Positions 1 through 9,555 of a stretch of 56,544 nucleotides of DNA are shown here, in pieces. Positions within the stretch are counted from its first letter, which is position 1; each line of letters starts with the position of its first letter. The stretch lies in assembly GCF_020194955.2 (NCBI RefSeq), contig NZ_JAFCIY020000048.1:1-56544 (forward strand), given 5' to 3'. The translations under genes and the position numbers were made by a program. Source of the DNA: Desulfuromonas sp. CSMB_57 (GTDB lineage Bacteria; Desulfobacterota; Desulfuromonadia; Desulfuromonadales; Syntrophotaleaceae). The notes beneath the pieces were generated by a model. It ran no database searches. It saw only the letters and a program-made list of their open reading frames with translations, and had not been told where the DNA came from.

Positions 1-2322
1 TCGGTGATTCGGGTGACGCACGATCCGGCTTGGGCGCCCATTGAATTTACCGACCCGAAGGATAATCCATCCGGCCTTGCCGAAAGCTACCTGCAGTTGG
101 TCGAGGAACGATTGGGCATCACCTTTGAGAGGGTGCCCGATTTGAGTTGGCAGGAAGGGATGGCCCGGCTGCAACGGCGGGACCTCGACATGACCAGCTG
201 CCTCTCCAAAACCCCCGAACGCGGCAAATTTCTCTCCTTCACCCAGCCCTACCTCAACATTCCCATCGTGATCCTGGCCCGGGAAGCGATCACCTATATC
301 GGGGACATGCGGGAACTTTCGGGGCACAAGGTGGCCGTCGTCGACGGCTACGCCCTGGTCGAGTGGCTGTCGCGGGACTTTCCGGATATCCACCTCGTCA
401 AAGTGCAGACTGTGGAAGAAGGACTGCACAGTCTGCGAAGGGGTGACGTTTCCTGTTTTATCGATAGCCTGCTGGTCATCAGCCATTATCTGGCCAAGCT
501 CAGAGCCAACGATCTCAAGATTGCCGGAATCAGCCCCTACGAATACGCCTTATCCATGGCGGTTCGAAAAGACTGGCCCATCCTGGCCGGCATTCTGCAG
601 AAAGCCATCGATTCCATCTCTCCGGAAGAACGAACCGCCATCTACCGCCAATGGGTCCCCAACCTTTATGAGCCAGACTTCGACTATCGCCTGTTCTGGC
701 GGGTGCTGGCCGTCTTTGTGGCAGCACTGGTGGGGTTGATTTTCTGGATCCGGAAACTTACCCGAGAGATCAAGCAGCGCAAGCGGGCGGAAGAGAGGCT
801 GGCCGGGGCCAACAGACTGCTGCAGACCATTGTCAATACGGCGCCGATGAGGATCTTCTGGAAAGATCGGGAATCCCGCTATCTGGGCTGCAACCTCGCT
901 TTTGCTCGGGATGCCGGGCGGTCGCACCCCGAGGAACTGATCGGCAAGGACGACTACCAATTTCCCTGGAAGGAACAAGCCGAAAAGTTCCGAGGGGACG
1001 ATGAGCAGGTTATCGATACCGGCGTAGCCAAGCTTGCCTACGAGGAACAACTGGCCAGCCCGGATGGAGAACTGCTCTGGATTCGCACTTCCAAAGTCCC
1101 CCTCCGCAACGACCAGCAGGAAATCATCGGCATGCTTGGCATCTACGAAGACATCACCGAGCGCAAGCAGCTCAAGGCCCAACTCATGCAAGCGCAGAAG
1201 ATGGAGGCCATCGGGCAACTGGCCGGTGGAGTCGCCCACGACTTCAACAACAAGCTGGCGGTTATCCTGGGTTATGCGGAGCTGGCCCTTATGCAGACCA
1301 GCGAGGCTCAGCCCCTCTTTCACCCTCTGCAGCAAATTCAACAGGCCGCCGAAAGTTCCGCCGGCCTCACCCGGCAGTTGCTCGCATTCGCCCGCCGGCA
1401 GCCGGTCGTGCCGAAGGTGCTCGATCTGAACAAAAACATACATGGCCTTCTGCAGATGCTGCACCGTTTGATCGGCGTGGATATCGAGCTGGTCTGGCGA
1501 CCGGGGGCGGATCTCTGGCCGGTCAGGATGGACCCCACCCAGATGGACCAGGTACTGGCCAACCTGAGCGTCAATGCCCGAGATGCCATCAGCGGCGGTG
1601 GCCGCCTCACCATCGAGACGGCAAACCTCACCATCGACAGAGCCGATTGCGCCGCTTATCCTGGCTGCACTCCCGGCGATTACGTATCCCTCACCGTAAG
1701 CGACAACGGCTGCGGCATGGATGCAGCGACGCAGGCCAGGATTTTCGAACCCTTCTTCACCACCAAGGACGTGGGCAAGGGCACCGGGCTGGGCCTGTCG
1801 ACGGTTTTCGGCATTGTCCAACAGAATGAAGGGTTGATAAAAGTTTACAGCCAACCGGGCCAAGGAACTTCCTTCGAGATTTACCTGCCCCGGCATGGGG
1901 GAGCCGAAGAGCCGCTCCAGCTCCAGCCAGCCGTCGCTCATCCCCAGAAGGGCACCGAATGCGTACTGCTGGTCGACGACGACCCGTCGATCCGGGGTAC
2001 CGTTGCGATGATGCTGGAAACCCTCGGCTACCGGGTAATGGAAGCCGGTTCGCCGGCGGAAGCCATCGACCTGGCTGAACAGCACGCCGACGAAATCCGC
2101 CTGCTGATCACCGACGTGATCATGCCGGAGATCAACGGAAGCGATCTGGCCAAGCGCCTGGCCCCCAAGCATCCCCATCTCAGATGCCTGTTCATGTCCG
2201 GCTATACCGCCACCGTCATTGCTCCCCACGGCGTGTTCGAGAAAGACGGGCAATTCATCCAGAAGCCCTTTACCTTGGGCGAATTAAGCAACAAGGTGCG
2301 GGCGGCGCTTGGCATCCTATGA
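1..2322 (+). CDS. Hybrid sensor histidine kinase with periplasmic binding domain (5' end cut)
   Basis: Membrane sensor kinase that probably binds a small solute outside the membrane and phosphorylates itself. The reading frame is open to the first base and the protein begins inside the usual start of a family 3 solute-binding domain, so the true N-terminus lies outside the window. Numbering from the GTG at 4, residues 1-220 are the binding domain, about 228-248 a membrane helix, 270-385 a PAS domain, then a HisKA segment with the phospho-acceptor His412 in GGVAHDFNN. The ATPase domain follows, with an N box (NLSVNARDAI), DNGCGMD and GKGTGLGLS. The C-terminus is a receiver domain with phospho-acceptor Asp704 in LLITDVIMP. 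The order kinase-receiver suggests internal phosphotransfer. The ligand cannot be read from sequence and no partner regulator lies downstream. Confidence 0.9.
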   Translation, partial: SVIRVTHDPAWAPIEFTDPKDNPSGLAESYLQLVEERLGITFERVPDLSWQEGMARLQRRDLDMTSCLSKTPERGKFLSFTQPYLNIPIVILAREAITYIGDMRELSGHKVAVVDGYALVEWLSRDFPDIHLVKVQTVEEGLHSLRRGDVSCFIDSLLVISHYLAKLRANDLKIAGISPYEYALSMAVRKDWPILAGILQKAIDSISPEERTAIYRQWVPNLYEPDFDYRLFWRVLAVFVAALVGLIFWIRKLTREIKQRKRAEERLAGANRLLQTIVNTAPMRIFWKDRESRYLGCNLAFARDAGRSHPEELIGKDDYQFPWKEQAEKFRGDDEQVIDTGVAKLAYEEQLASPDGELLWIRTSKVPLRNDQQEIIGMLGIYEDITERKQLKAQLMQAQKMEAIGQLAGGVAHDFNNKLAVILGYAELALMQTSEAQPLFHPLQQIQQAAESSAGLTRQLLAFARRQPVVPKVLDLNKNIHGLLQMLHRLIGVDIELVWRPGADLWPVRMDPTQMDQVLANLSVNARDAISGGGRLTIETANLTIDRADCAAYPGCTPGDYVSLTVSDNGCGMDAATQARIFEPFFTTKDVGKGTGLGLSTVFGIVQQNEGLIKVYSQPGQGTSFEIYLPRHGGAEEPLQLQPAVAHPQKGTECVLLVDDDPSIRGTVAMMLETLGYRVMEAGSPAEAIDLAEQHADEIRLLITDVIMPEINGSDLAKRLAPKHPHLRCLFMSGYTATVIAPHGVFEKDGQFIQKPFTLGELSNKVRAALGIL

Positions 2323-2610
2323 ATCATTGGTTCCCACCGATCAGAGCAGCTCTTCCGGTCAGGAATTGGGCGAAGGAGGCTATGGGTCCGGAGCGGGGAT
2401 TTTAAAGCAAGACGTTTTTTGATGCAGTCGCAAAAAGTCGGCGAGCGAGAAAAATTGCCAGAATTTAGGGCAACCAAACCATTCGGAGAAGTGCGTTCGT
2501 CGATCCTAGCAGAAATATGGAAGCCACTTTTTCTTCAACCCCCAAGACTTGGACTTACTTCACTAACCCCTGAAAATGATTGGCTAGCACTTGACCTTTA
2601 GACGATCACC
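2323..2610. other. Intergenic stretch, no supported gene
   Basis: About 290 bases of lower GC between the sensor kinase and a convergent zinc-ribbon gene. Short open frames here show no recognisable motif and no good ribosome binding site. The only structure I see is an imperfect inverted repeat at 2411-2439 (GACGTTTTTTG facing CGCAAAAAGTC). It could act as a weak bidirectional terminator or be a dispersed repeat. Confidence 0.4.
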
Positions 2611-3138
2611 CTAGAATGAAAAATCTTGAGATTCGCAATGGCTCTTATTTTTCTCCTCAAGAGTTTGTGACGCAATACTCATCCGTACAAGTTGCTCAAG
2701 TTTCGCTGAAGGAGTCATGGATGTTTCCATGCTTAACAAGCCCACCAAGTTTCTCAGGACCTGCACGGGAGTCATTACAAAACCCCATGGAACTCCCCAC
2801 CATCCAAGCACTAATGAGTAAACGGTCGCCCCAAGTTTTGCTTTGATGCCGCATGTGTTGCAAGAAATTCGCGGAGCACTAGACCAAGATGTGACGACAA
2901 GGAAAGAAGCAACTTTATGCGAGGTATGCACGTCAACAAGGCCGCGATTTTTTCCGCAAACCGGACAAGGACCAGAGTGAATTTCATGTACCTGCGCAAA
3001 AACAATGTCTTCCGGCACCTGATCTGCAACCAGAGTGAAGCGGGCATTTGCCAAACATTTATCGTTACAAAAAGCAAGACCTTCTGCCTTTTTCCCGCCG
3101 AACAAAATAGTCCTATCACAAAATGCACATTTGGCCAT
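2611..3138 (-). CDS. Zinc-ribbon protein with hydrophobic GWWG segment, function unknown
   Basis: A 175-residue protein of unknown function. Three Cys pairs are visible: CAFC near the start, CPVC around residue 58 and CNTC around residue 93. The first is followed by CNDKC, so at least one and probably two zinc ribbons are present. After them comes a hydrophobic stretch containing GWWGVPWG, possibly a membrane-associated helix, then a polar tail. The start is supported by a purine-rich GGAAAAGA upstream on the minus strand. It is the leftmost of three minus-strand genes in a low-GC patch and is separated from the next by about 210 bases with no clear gene. The GWWG-PWG pattern after zinc ribbons looks like a conserved family feature, but I cannot name the family. 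Confidence 0.7.
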   Translation of the reverse strand: MAKCAFCDRTILFGGKKAEGLAFCNDKCLANARFTLVADQVPEDIVFAQVHEIHSGPCPVCGKNRGLVDVHTSHKVASFLVVTSWSSAPRISCNTCGIKAKLGATVYSLVLGWWGVPWGFVMTPVQVLRNLVGLLSMETSMTPSAKLEQLVRMSIASQTLEEKNKSHCESQDFSF

Positions 3139-3349
3139 CTATTCTTTTCCTTTTCTGACAGCTATTGTATTGATCCCAAAGTAGTTTATGAGGCCAAGGC
3201 GTGTATGCGCGACCGCGATGAGGTGGGCGCGCACCACTGCAAGTTTCGAGAACCACCAAGACTTTTCTCGTCTGTCACTACGATTGTTAAAAACAGATTG
3301 AACCCGCCAACGAGTCGCCGGATCAGATCTCGGAAGCCTAACCGTAGAT

Positions 3350-3805
3350 CTATTTGGCTTTAGCCGAAAGCTGTTTGTCCGGAATCAATTTGCAGTCAGC
3401 GATTTCCTTACCCGCAGCTTCATTCGGCACCACAGTCAAGTGTGGACGGCCGACAAGCAGGCCAACACCCACCGTCCCTTTTACAAAGTAGGTTTCGCCA
3501 GCCTTGATATCCAAAGTCACGGCGCTTCTGCTTTCCGTCTTTGCCCAGAACTCGACTTCGCCGGGGTCGGAGAAATACGGAAAATATCCACCATTGTACA
3601 AAGTCGTCACAGGAGTCTCGCCAACTTTGACGTCATACGATACACCACCGCCGATAAATCTGCTCGGACGGTAGATGTACACCACCCCCTTGTTCTGAGG
3701 GACAAGCTCTTCCTGGTAGACATGGCCAAGGTTGGCACAGCCAGCAAGAAGCGCCAGCGCCAGCAGAGTGAGAACGACAACAGCCTTACGAACTTGAACG
3801 CACAT
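3350..3805 (-). CDS. DUF2846-like lipoprotein
   Basis: A 151-residue lipoprotein. I chose the ATG at 3805 because an ideal AGGAGG sits 7 bases upstream on the minus strand; an upstream in-frame start at 3832 lacks one. The N-terminus has a basic start, a hydrophobic core and a lipobox ending LLAGC, so it should be lipidated and anchored in the envelope. The mature part contains VYIYRPSRFIGG, a phrase typical of DUF2846 proteins, and is predicted to be mostly beta strand. It starts 27 bases after the stop of another small lipoprotein gene in the same direction, so the two are probably cotranscribed. No enzymatic motif is visible and the cellular role is unknown. Confidence 0.75.
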   Translation of the reverse strand: MCVQVRKAVVVLTLLALALLAGCANLGHVYQEELVPQNKGVVYIYRPSRFIGGGVSYDVKVGETPVTTLYNGGYFPYFSDPGEVEFWAKTESRSAVTLDIKAGETYFVKGTVGVGLLVGRPHLTVVPNEAAGKEIADCKLIPDKQLSAKAK

Positions 3806-3832
3806 TGACTGCCTCCTTTTTGGAGAAAACAA

Positions 3833-4348
3833 TTATCGGATCAAATTAGACAGGAACTCCCTGTCGTTAACCATTTGTGATTCGATATTTTTTTTGATCA
3901 TCAAAAGTCCATTTTTTCGTAATTCTGAAAGTGTTTTACCTTGATAAAACAGACTTCGTCTATTATTGATAAGGCATGTAGACCGGTATTGTCTCAAAAA
4001 ATCATGTTTCTGAATAACAAGCTCCCCGAAAATCACAATACTGTCAGAACCAACAGGGAAGCCTACGAGAGACAAAGGATTTAAGAGTGGAAATATTTCT
4101 GGAAAATTGTCTTTTCCATATCCTATCTTGTATTCGTACTTGATGGTCGGCAAGCTTTCACCTTCGCGCCCCCTTTTGATGGTTTTCGGGAGATAATTGT
4201 CATTGCCTTCGTACTCCACATGCCCAACCACACAAAAACCTCCAGAGTCGATTTCGGCTACTTTCGGCTCAACATGCCAGGTAGTCCCGCAACCACTGAC
4301 AACCATCAGCACCATAATGATGACCATTATTTTGAAAATAATTGTCAA
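3833..4348 (-). CDS. Small lipoprotein of unknown function
   Basis: Predicted lipoprotein of about 171 residues. I place the start at a TTG (4348) preceded by GGAGAGAGG at good spacing; it gives a compact signal peptide ending in a VVSGC lipobox. Longer in-frame starts at 4381 (ATG) and 4423 (TTG) have poor or no ribosome binding site and would add a polar extension before the signal peptide. The mature region is rich in charged and aromatic residues and I recognise no domain. Base composition is markedly AT-richer than the core genes, suggesting acquired DNA. It lies immediately upstream of the DUF2846-like lipoprotein and next to an integrase remnant on its other side. The alternative starts are the main uncertainty. 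Confidence 0.6.
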   Translation of the reverse strand: MTIIFKIMVIIMVLMVVSGCGTTWHVEPKVAEIDSGGFCVVGHVEYEGNDNYLPKTIKRGREGESLPTIKYEYKIGYGKDNFPEIFPLLNPLSLVGFPVGSDSIVIFGELVIQKHDFLRQYRSTCLINNRRSLFYQGKTLSELRKNGLLMIKKNIESQMVNDREFLSNLIR

Positions 4349-4449
4349 TGTTATCCTCTCTCCTGTATTTTTCGTTGTCATCCCTCTCGGCCACAGTGTC
4401 ATATCCATAGATGTTGCCTTCAATATAATTTTTAAGCATTTAATTGCAG

Positions 4450-4740
4450 TTATTTGACATTTCTGCAGCCGAGCAATTCCTGGATCGTCCGAATATCGCA
4501 GCCATCCTCAAGCAGGTGCATGGCAAAGGAATGCCGAAAGGTATGGCAATCGATGCGTTTTACCAGCCCGGCTCTGGAAACCGCTTCTTTTATGGCCCCC
4601 TGAAGCAGAGTCTCATGAATATGATGTCGCCCTTCCTCTCCGGTTTGGACATTCTTCCCACGATTTTCCTGAGGAAAAACCCATTGCCACCGCTATGGGT
4701 AAGGTGCGCTGGGAAATTTACGCTCTAACACGATTCCATC
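4450..4740 (-). pseudogene. Decayed integron-type tyrosine recombinase (IntI-like) C-terminal fragment
   Basis: Translating the minus strand here gives a fragment that reads like the catalytic end of an integron integrase. In order it contains LERKFPSAP, an in-frame TAG at 4693-4695, [20 protein letters not shown], then [16 protein letters not shown] and [11 protein letters not shown]. The box II His and Arg (HTFRHSF) are present. The frame stops at 4450, just before the segment that should carry the catalytic tyrosine, and everything upstream of about 4740 is unrecognisable. It therefore has an internal stop, a missing tyrosine and a missing N-terminal half, and cannot be active. RHHIHE and the ERK-P-...-WQWVFP pattern point to IntI rather than XerC/D. 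No cassette attachment sites were found beside it. Confidence 0.82.
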
Positions 4741-4822
4741 AACTGCGGTCGCTGAAAACAAGGGCACGAACGCCCTCAAATCGCCGAGCCACGGAAGGAT
4801 GAAAATTTTTCTATTTTTATGA

Positions 4823-6316
<1,494 letters not shown>

Positions 6317-6345
6317 CGGCATAGGCGCCCGATACTTGTTGTTCA

Positions 6346-6370
6346 GGGGGCCGCTGCCGCGGCCCCTTTG
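6346..6370 (+). terminator. Terminator after purB
   Basis: Perfect 8-bp stem GGGGCCGC / GCGGCCCC around a TGCC loop, followed by a short T run (TTTGT). It sits about 30 bases after the purB stop. Confidence 0.65.
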
Positions 6371-6485
6371 TCGTCGCCCTTATCCTCGTTGTGCCTGGCC
6401 AGACTCAGTTATTTTGAGCTTTTTTTGCGTTCTGTTCGCCCTCTGCGGTAAATTTGATATCACACCAACCGGGAGCCCCATCGCC

Positions 6486-6707
6486 ATGCCCATCCCAAAA
6501 GGCCGTTATCGCCATTTCAAGGGCCAGCTTTATGAAGTGCTGGAGGTAGCCCGGCACAGCGAGACCGAGGAATGGTTTGTGGTCTACCGCCAGTTGTACG
6601 GCGACGGCGGCGTCTGGATCCGGCCGCTGGCCATGTTCTGCGATATCCTGGAGCGCAACGGCCGAACGGTGGCCCGCTTCACCCCGGAGGATGACCACCC
6701 CTGCTGA
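6486..6707 (+). CDS. DUF1653 family protein
   Basis: A 73-residue cytoplasmic protein of the DUF1653 family. The start is the ATG at 6486, giving MPIPKGRYRHFKG; family members characteristically open with a GxYRHFKG phrase. The rest shows YEVL, EEWFVVYRQLYG and WIRPLAMF, matching the usual conserved positions and normal full length. Longer in-frame versions run back through the purB terminator and are not credible. A GGGAG lies about 10 bases upstream. A possible promoter is TTGCGT (6425-6430) with TAAATT 18 bases later. The gene precedes a CvfB-like RNA-binding gene by 44 bases and may be cotranscribed. The biochemical role of DUF1653 is unknown to me. Confidence 0.85.
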   Translation: MPIPKGRYRHFKGQLYEVLEVARHSETEEWFVVYRQLYGDGGVWIRPLAMFCDILERNGRTVARFTPEDDHPC

Positions 6708-6751
6708 GTTTGGCAGCGCTGCTTTCGCCACCCCTTTTTCGGAGGTTCATC

Positions 6752-7576
6752 ATGTTGGACATCGGCCGGGTTCAGATCCTGACCATCGACCATATCGATC
6801 ACCGCGGTGCCTGGCTGAGGGCCGGCGACACCCAGGTGCTGCTGCCGGCGCGGCAGGTGCCGGAAGGCTCCCGTCCCGGCAGCGACGTCAGCGTGTTTTT
6901 GTATCTGCATGCCGGCGAGCCCATGGCGACCATCCGCCGGCCTCTGGCCCAGGTCGGGGAATTCGCCCTGCTGAAAGTCAACAAGGCCGACCAGCAGGGT
7001 ACCTTTATGGAATGGGGCTTGGAAAAGGAACTTCTGGTGCCTTTCAGCGAGCAGCCGGATCGCATGCGGGAAGGCCGCCACTATCTGGTGCGGGTCTGCC
7101 TCGACGACCAGGGTCGCTGCTTCGCCAGCGGCCGCATCCAGAAATGGCTGGAAACGGATAACATCGAGTTGCAGGAGGGCCAGCCTGTGGACCTGATCCT
7201 GTGGCAGTTCACCGATCTGGGAGCCAAGGTCATCGTCAATCATCGCTATGGCGCCCTGCTCTACCGGACCGAGGTGCGTTCCGGCATGAAACCCGGCGAC
7301 CGTCTCAAGGGCTTTGTCAAGGCCGTACGCCCTGACGGCAAGGTCGACGTCACCCGCAGCCGCGGTGGCAAGGAGGATACGGAACTGGCCGTGGCAACCT
7401 TGCTGGCGGCCCTGGAGCCGGAAGGTTTTGTACCCTGGAAGGACGACACCCCGGCGGAGATCATTCAGCGCAACCTGGGCATGAGTAAAAAACTGTTCAA
7501 AAAAGCCGTCGGCGGACTGTACAAGGCCGGCCGCATCGAACTGACCGGCGATGGCATCCGGCTGAAAAAATCCTGA
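6752..7576 (+). CDS. CvfB-like S1 RNA-binding protein
   Basis: A 274-residue protein of the CvfB / YitL family, cytoplasmic proteins with tandem S1-type RNA-binding folds and a C-terminal winged helix. The start at 6752 has GGAGG 8 bases upstream and gives MLDIGRVQILTI. The N-terminal S1 units cover about residues 1-140, with MEWGLEKELLVPF as the family's typical motif near residue 85. A third S1-like unit lies around 145-215. The C-terminal 60 residues (NLGMSKKLFKKAVGGLYKAG) form the winged helix. Staphylococcal CvfB affects virulence and binds RNA; the role here is inferred from family only. It is probably cotranscribed with the small DUF1653 gene upstream. Confidence 0.88.
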   Translation: MLDIGRVQILTIDHIDHRGAWLRAGDTQVLLPARQVPEGSRPGSDVSVFLYLHAGEPMATIRRPLAQVGEFALLKVNKADQQGTFMEWGLEKELLVPFSEQPDRMREGRHYLVRVCLDDQGRCFASGRIQKWLETDNIELQEGQPVDLILWQFTDLGAKVIVNHRYGALLYRTEVRSGMKPGDRLKGFVKAVRPDGKVDVTRSRGGKEDTELAVATLLAALEPEGFVPWKDDTPAEIIQRNLGMSKKLFKKAVGGLYKAGRIELTGDGIRLKKS

Positions 7577-7590
7577 GGCCTCATTTAATC

Positions 7591-7619
7591 TTGACAATCG
7601 CCGGGCAAAATAGTATCAA
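7591..7619 (+). promoter_or_regulatory. Sigma-70 promoter for the slyD-like gene
   Basis: Consensus TTGACA (7591-7596), 17-base spacer, TATCAA (7614-7619). It begins 14 bases after the upstream stop codon, so the isomerase gene has its own promoter and a leader of about 110 bases. Confidence 0.7.
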
Positions 7620-7737
7620 CCTCGGTCCGCCGCCGGCGGCGGACTGTGTTACACTGGCACCAACCGGCTTCGCGCAGAAACCAGGCGCAGCGGCCGGACC
7701 TTCAACCACCAACAACCCAACAGGGAAGGAACAATTC

Positions 7738-8208
7738 ATGGCACAGGCCAAAAAGGGCGATCGCGTCCAGATTCATTTTACCGGCACCCTCAAGGACGGC
7801 ACGGTTTTCGACACCACCCTGGCCGAAGCAGGCGATGCCTGCGGTTGCGACGATTGCGGCTGCGACAACGGGCCCATGGAAATGGTCATCGGCGAGGAGG
7901 ATTTCTTTCCCGCCATCGAGGAAGCTCTGGTGGGCATGGCGCCGGGGGAGAAAAAGACCGTCGTGGTTGCGGCGGCCGACGCCTTCGGCGAATATGACGA
8001 GGAGAACGTCTATTCCGTCAACCGCTCCGAACTGCCCGAAGATCTGGCCCCGGAAGTAGGGTTGGAACTGGAAGTGACGGACGAGGACGGCGAAAGCGAA
8101 GTGGTGACCGTCATCGAAGTCACCGACGAAGACGTGACCCTGGACGCCAACCACCCCTTGGCGGGCGAGGATCTGACCTTCGAATTCGAACTGGTCGCCA
8201 TCCTCTGA
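7738..8208 (+). CDS. SlyD-like FKBP-type peptidyl-prolyl isomerase with Cys-rich loop
   Basis: A 156-residue cytoplasmic prolyl isomerase and chaperone of the SlyD branch of FKBPs. The ATG at 7738 is preceded by GGGAAGGA. Residues 9-33 and 46-75 form the split FKBP core (VQIHFTGTLKDGTVFDTT; GEEDFFPAIEEALVGM). The acidic segment after EYDEENVYSV is the insert-in-flap chaperone domain, and the chain ends by completing the FKBP sheet. The odd feature is a Cys cluster at residues 35, 37, 40 and 42 (CGCDDCGCD) inside the core, where simple FKBPs have a short loop. The His-rich metal tail of enterobacterial SlyD is absent. The cluster could bind metal; this is inference. A strong terminator follows. 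Confidence 0.9.
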   Translation: MAQAKKGDRVQIHFTGTLKDGTVFDTTLAEAGDACGCDDCGCDNGPMEMVIGEEDFFPAIEEALVGMAPGEKKTVVVAAADAFGEYDEENVYSVNRSELPEDLAPEVGLELEVTDEDGESEVVTVIEVTDEDVTLDANHPLAGEDLTFEFELVAIL

Positions 8209-8231
8209 TCGCTGTTTGAATAGCACCGCAA

Positions 8232-8279
8232 CACGCAAAAAGGCTCCCGGGAAAATGCTTCCGGGAGCCTTTTTGCGTG
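8232..8279. terminator. Bidirectional terminator between convergent genes
   Basis: A 19-bp perfect stem, CACGCAAAAAGGCTCCCGG paired with its reverse complement around a short loop. A/T runs on both sides of the GC core give a U-tract in either direction. It separates the slyD-like gene from the convergent S1 protein gene. Confidence 0.9.
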
Positions 8280-8312
8280 AGCGTTCCTCAGCATGACAAA
8301 CCCAATGACCGG

Positions 8313-9509
8313 TCAGCGTTTTTTCTTGGGCTTGCGACCTCCGGCCTTGAGCAGGTCGCCGAAAGTGCCCAGGCCGGCGCTCGGCGCCCGCTCCGTATAG
8401 GAGGTCGGTGCCGCCGCCTCGACATGGGCGGCGGCCGGCACCAGGGAGATGCGCCGCTGGTCGCGATCAATCTTGTCGATGGTCACGGTCAGGGGTTCGC
8501 CGACCTTGAGGGCTTCCTGGGCATGCTTGAGATGACGCCCGGCGCCAAGCTTGGAGATGTGCACCAGGCCGTCGATGCCTTCCTCCAGGGTGACAAAGGC
8601 GCCGAAGGTGGCCAGGCGCGCCACGGTGCCGGTGCAGGTCATGCCCTCGACGTAGACCGAACCGACCTTGCTCCAGGGATCGGCCAGGGTGTCCCTCAGG
8701 CTGAAGGAGAAGCGGTTGCCTTCCCAGTCCAGGGCCTTGATGGCCACTTCCAGCTCCTGGCCCACCTGCAGCACGCTGTGCAGATCCTCGACCCGGCCAT
8801 AGCTGACCTCGGCGATGGGCAGCAGGCCTTCCAGACCGCCGATGTCGATGAAGGCGCCGAAGTCGCGCACGGAGGTCACGGTGCCGCGCACCACCTGGCC
8901 GACGTGGAGGGTTTCCCGCAGCTGCTCACGCTGGCGGGCCTGCTCCTCTTCCAGGAGGGCGCGATGGGAAACGACGATATTGCGGCCCTGTTCACTGAAC
9001 TGGCTGATCTTGAAGGCGCGGCTCTGGCCGACAGCCTCCTCGGGATGCTCCAGACGCCGCAGGCCGAGTTGAGAAAAGGGGCAGAAGGCGCGCACGCCGC
9101 CGGGCAGACGCACTTCGTAGCCGCCCTTGATCTCCTTCTCCAGCCGGCCTTCGACGGGAATGCCGCTGCGCCAGGCCTCCTCGAGCTGGGCCAGACCGGC
9201 GGCCCCGCCGCCGAGGCGGGTGGTGAAACGCAATTCACCGCCTTCCCGGGAGAGAAAATAGGCACTGATCCGATCACCCACCGCCACCGTCGGCCGGCCC
9301 TCATCGTCGCACAACTCCTTGGCCGAGAGCACTCCTTCGCCCTTCTGGCCGACATCGAGGAAGATCCATTCCGGGCCGATCTGCAGTACCGTGGCCTCGA
9401 TCTTGCGGCCCGGTTCCAGCTTCACGGTCTCCGTCAGGCTCGCTTCGAGCAATTTGGCAAAATCTTCCTCTTCCTGTCCCGTTTCCTCGTCGTGCCTTTC
9501 ATCCACCAT
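8313..9509 (-). CDS. Protein with four S1 RNA-binding domains
   Basis: A 398-residue cytoplasmic protein built from four S1 domains at about residues 36-100, 113-180, 198-268 and 281-354. Clear S1 signatures are GTVTSVRDFGAFIDIGGLEGLLPIAEVS in spirit (third domain: VRDFGAFIDIG, LEGLLPIAEVS) and LATFGAFVTL with DGLVHISKL (fourth). The N-terminus is acidic and the tail ends in the basic GGRKPKKKR. It resembles ribosomal protein S1 but is shorter than the usual six-domain form, so I read it as a paralogous S1-like RNA-binding protein. Start at ATG 9509 with GAGG upstream. It follows a NUDIX gene on the same strand by 46 bases and may share its transcript. Confidence 0.88.
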   Translation of the reverse strand: MVDERHDEETGQEEEDFAKLLEASLTETVKLEPGRKIEATVLQIGPEWIFLDVGQKGEGVLSAKELCDDEGRPTVAVGDRISAYFLSREGGELRFTTRLGGGAAGLAQLEEAWRSGIPVEGRLEKEIKGGYEVRLPGGVRAFCPFSQLGLRRLEHPEEAVGQSRAFKISQFSEQGRNIVVSHRALLEEEQARQREQLRETLHVGQVVRGTVTSVRDFGAFIDIGGLEGLLPIAEVSYGRVEDLHSVLQVGQELEVAIKALDWEGNRFSFSLRDTLADPWSKVGSVYVEGMTCTGTVARLATFGAFVTLEEGIDGLVHISKLGAGRHLKHAQEALKVGEPLTVTIDKIDRDQRRISLVPAAAHVEAAAPTSYTERAPSAGLGTFGDLLKAGGRKPKKKR

Positions 9510-9555
9510 GACAACCTCATTCTCGGATTGATTGATCCCGCCAACGCCAATAGAC

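Noticed and set aside
2419-2601. 60-residue plus-strand frame after the sensor kinase
   Set aside because: Composition and start context are like random sequence; no motif recognised.
3290-3345. GTTAGGC / GCCTAAC sequence and GTTAAAA near it, resembling integron attC core sites
   Set aside because: The required partner site at 60-140 bases in the right orientation and the inner L sites are missing, and the element would overlap coding sequence. Not supported as attC.
4444-4728. 94-residue plus-strand frame
   Set aside because: It is the antisense shadow of the integrase remnant; the minus strand has real recombinase motifs while the plus frame has none.
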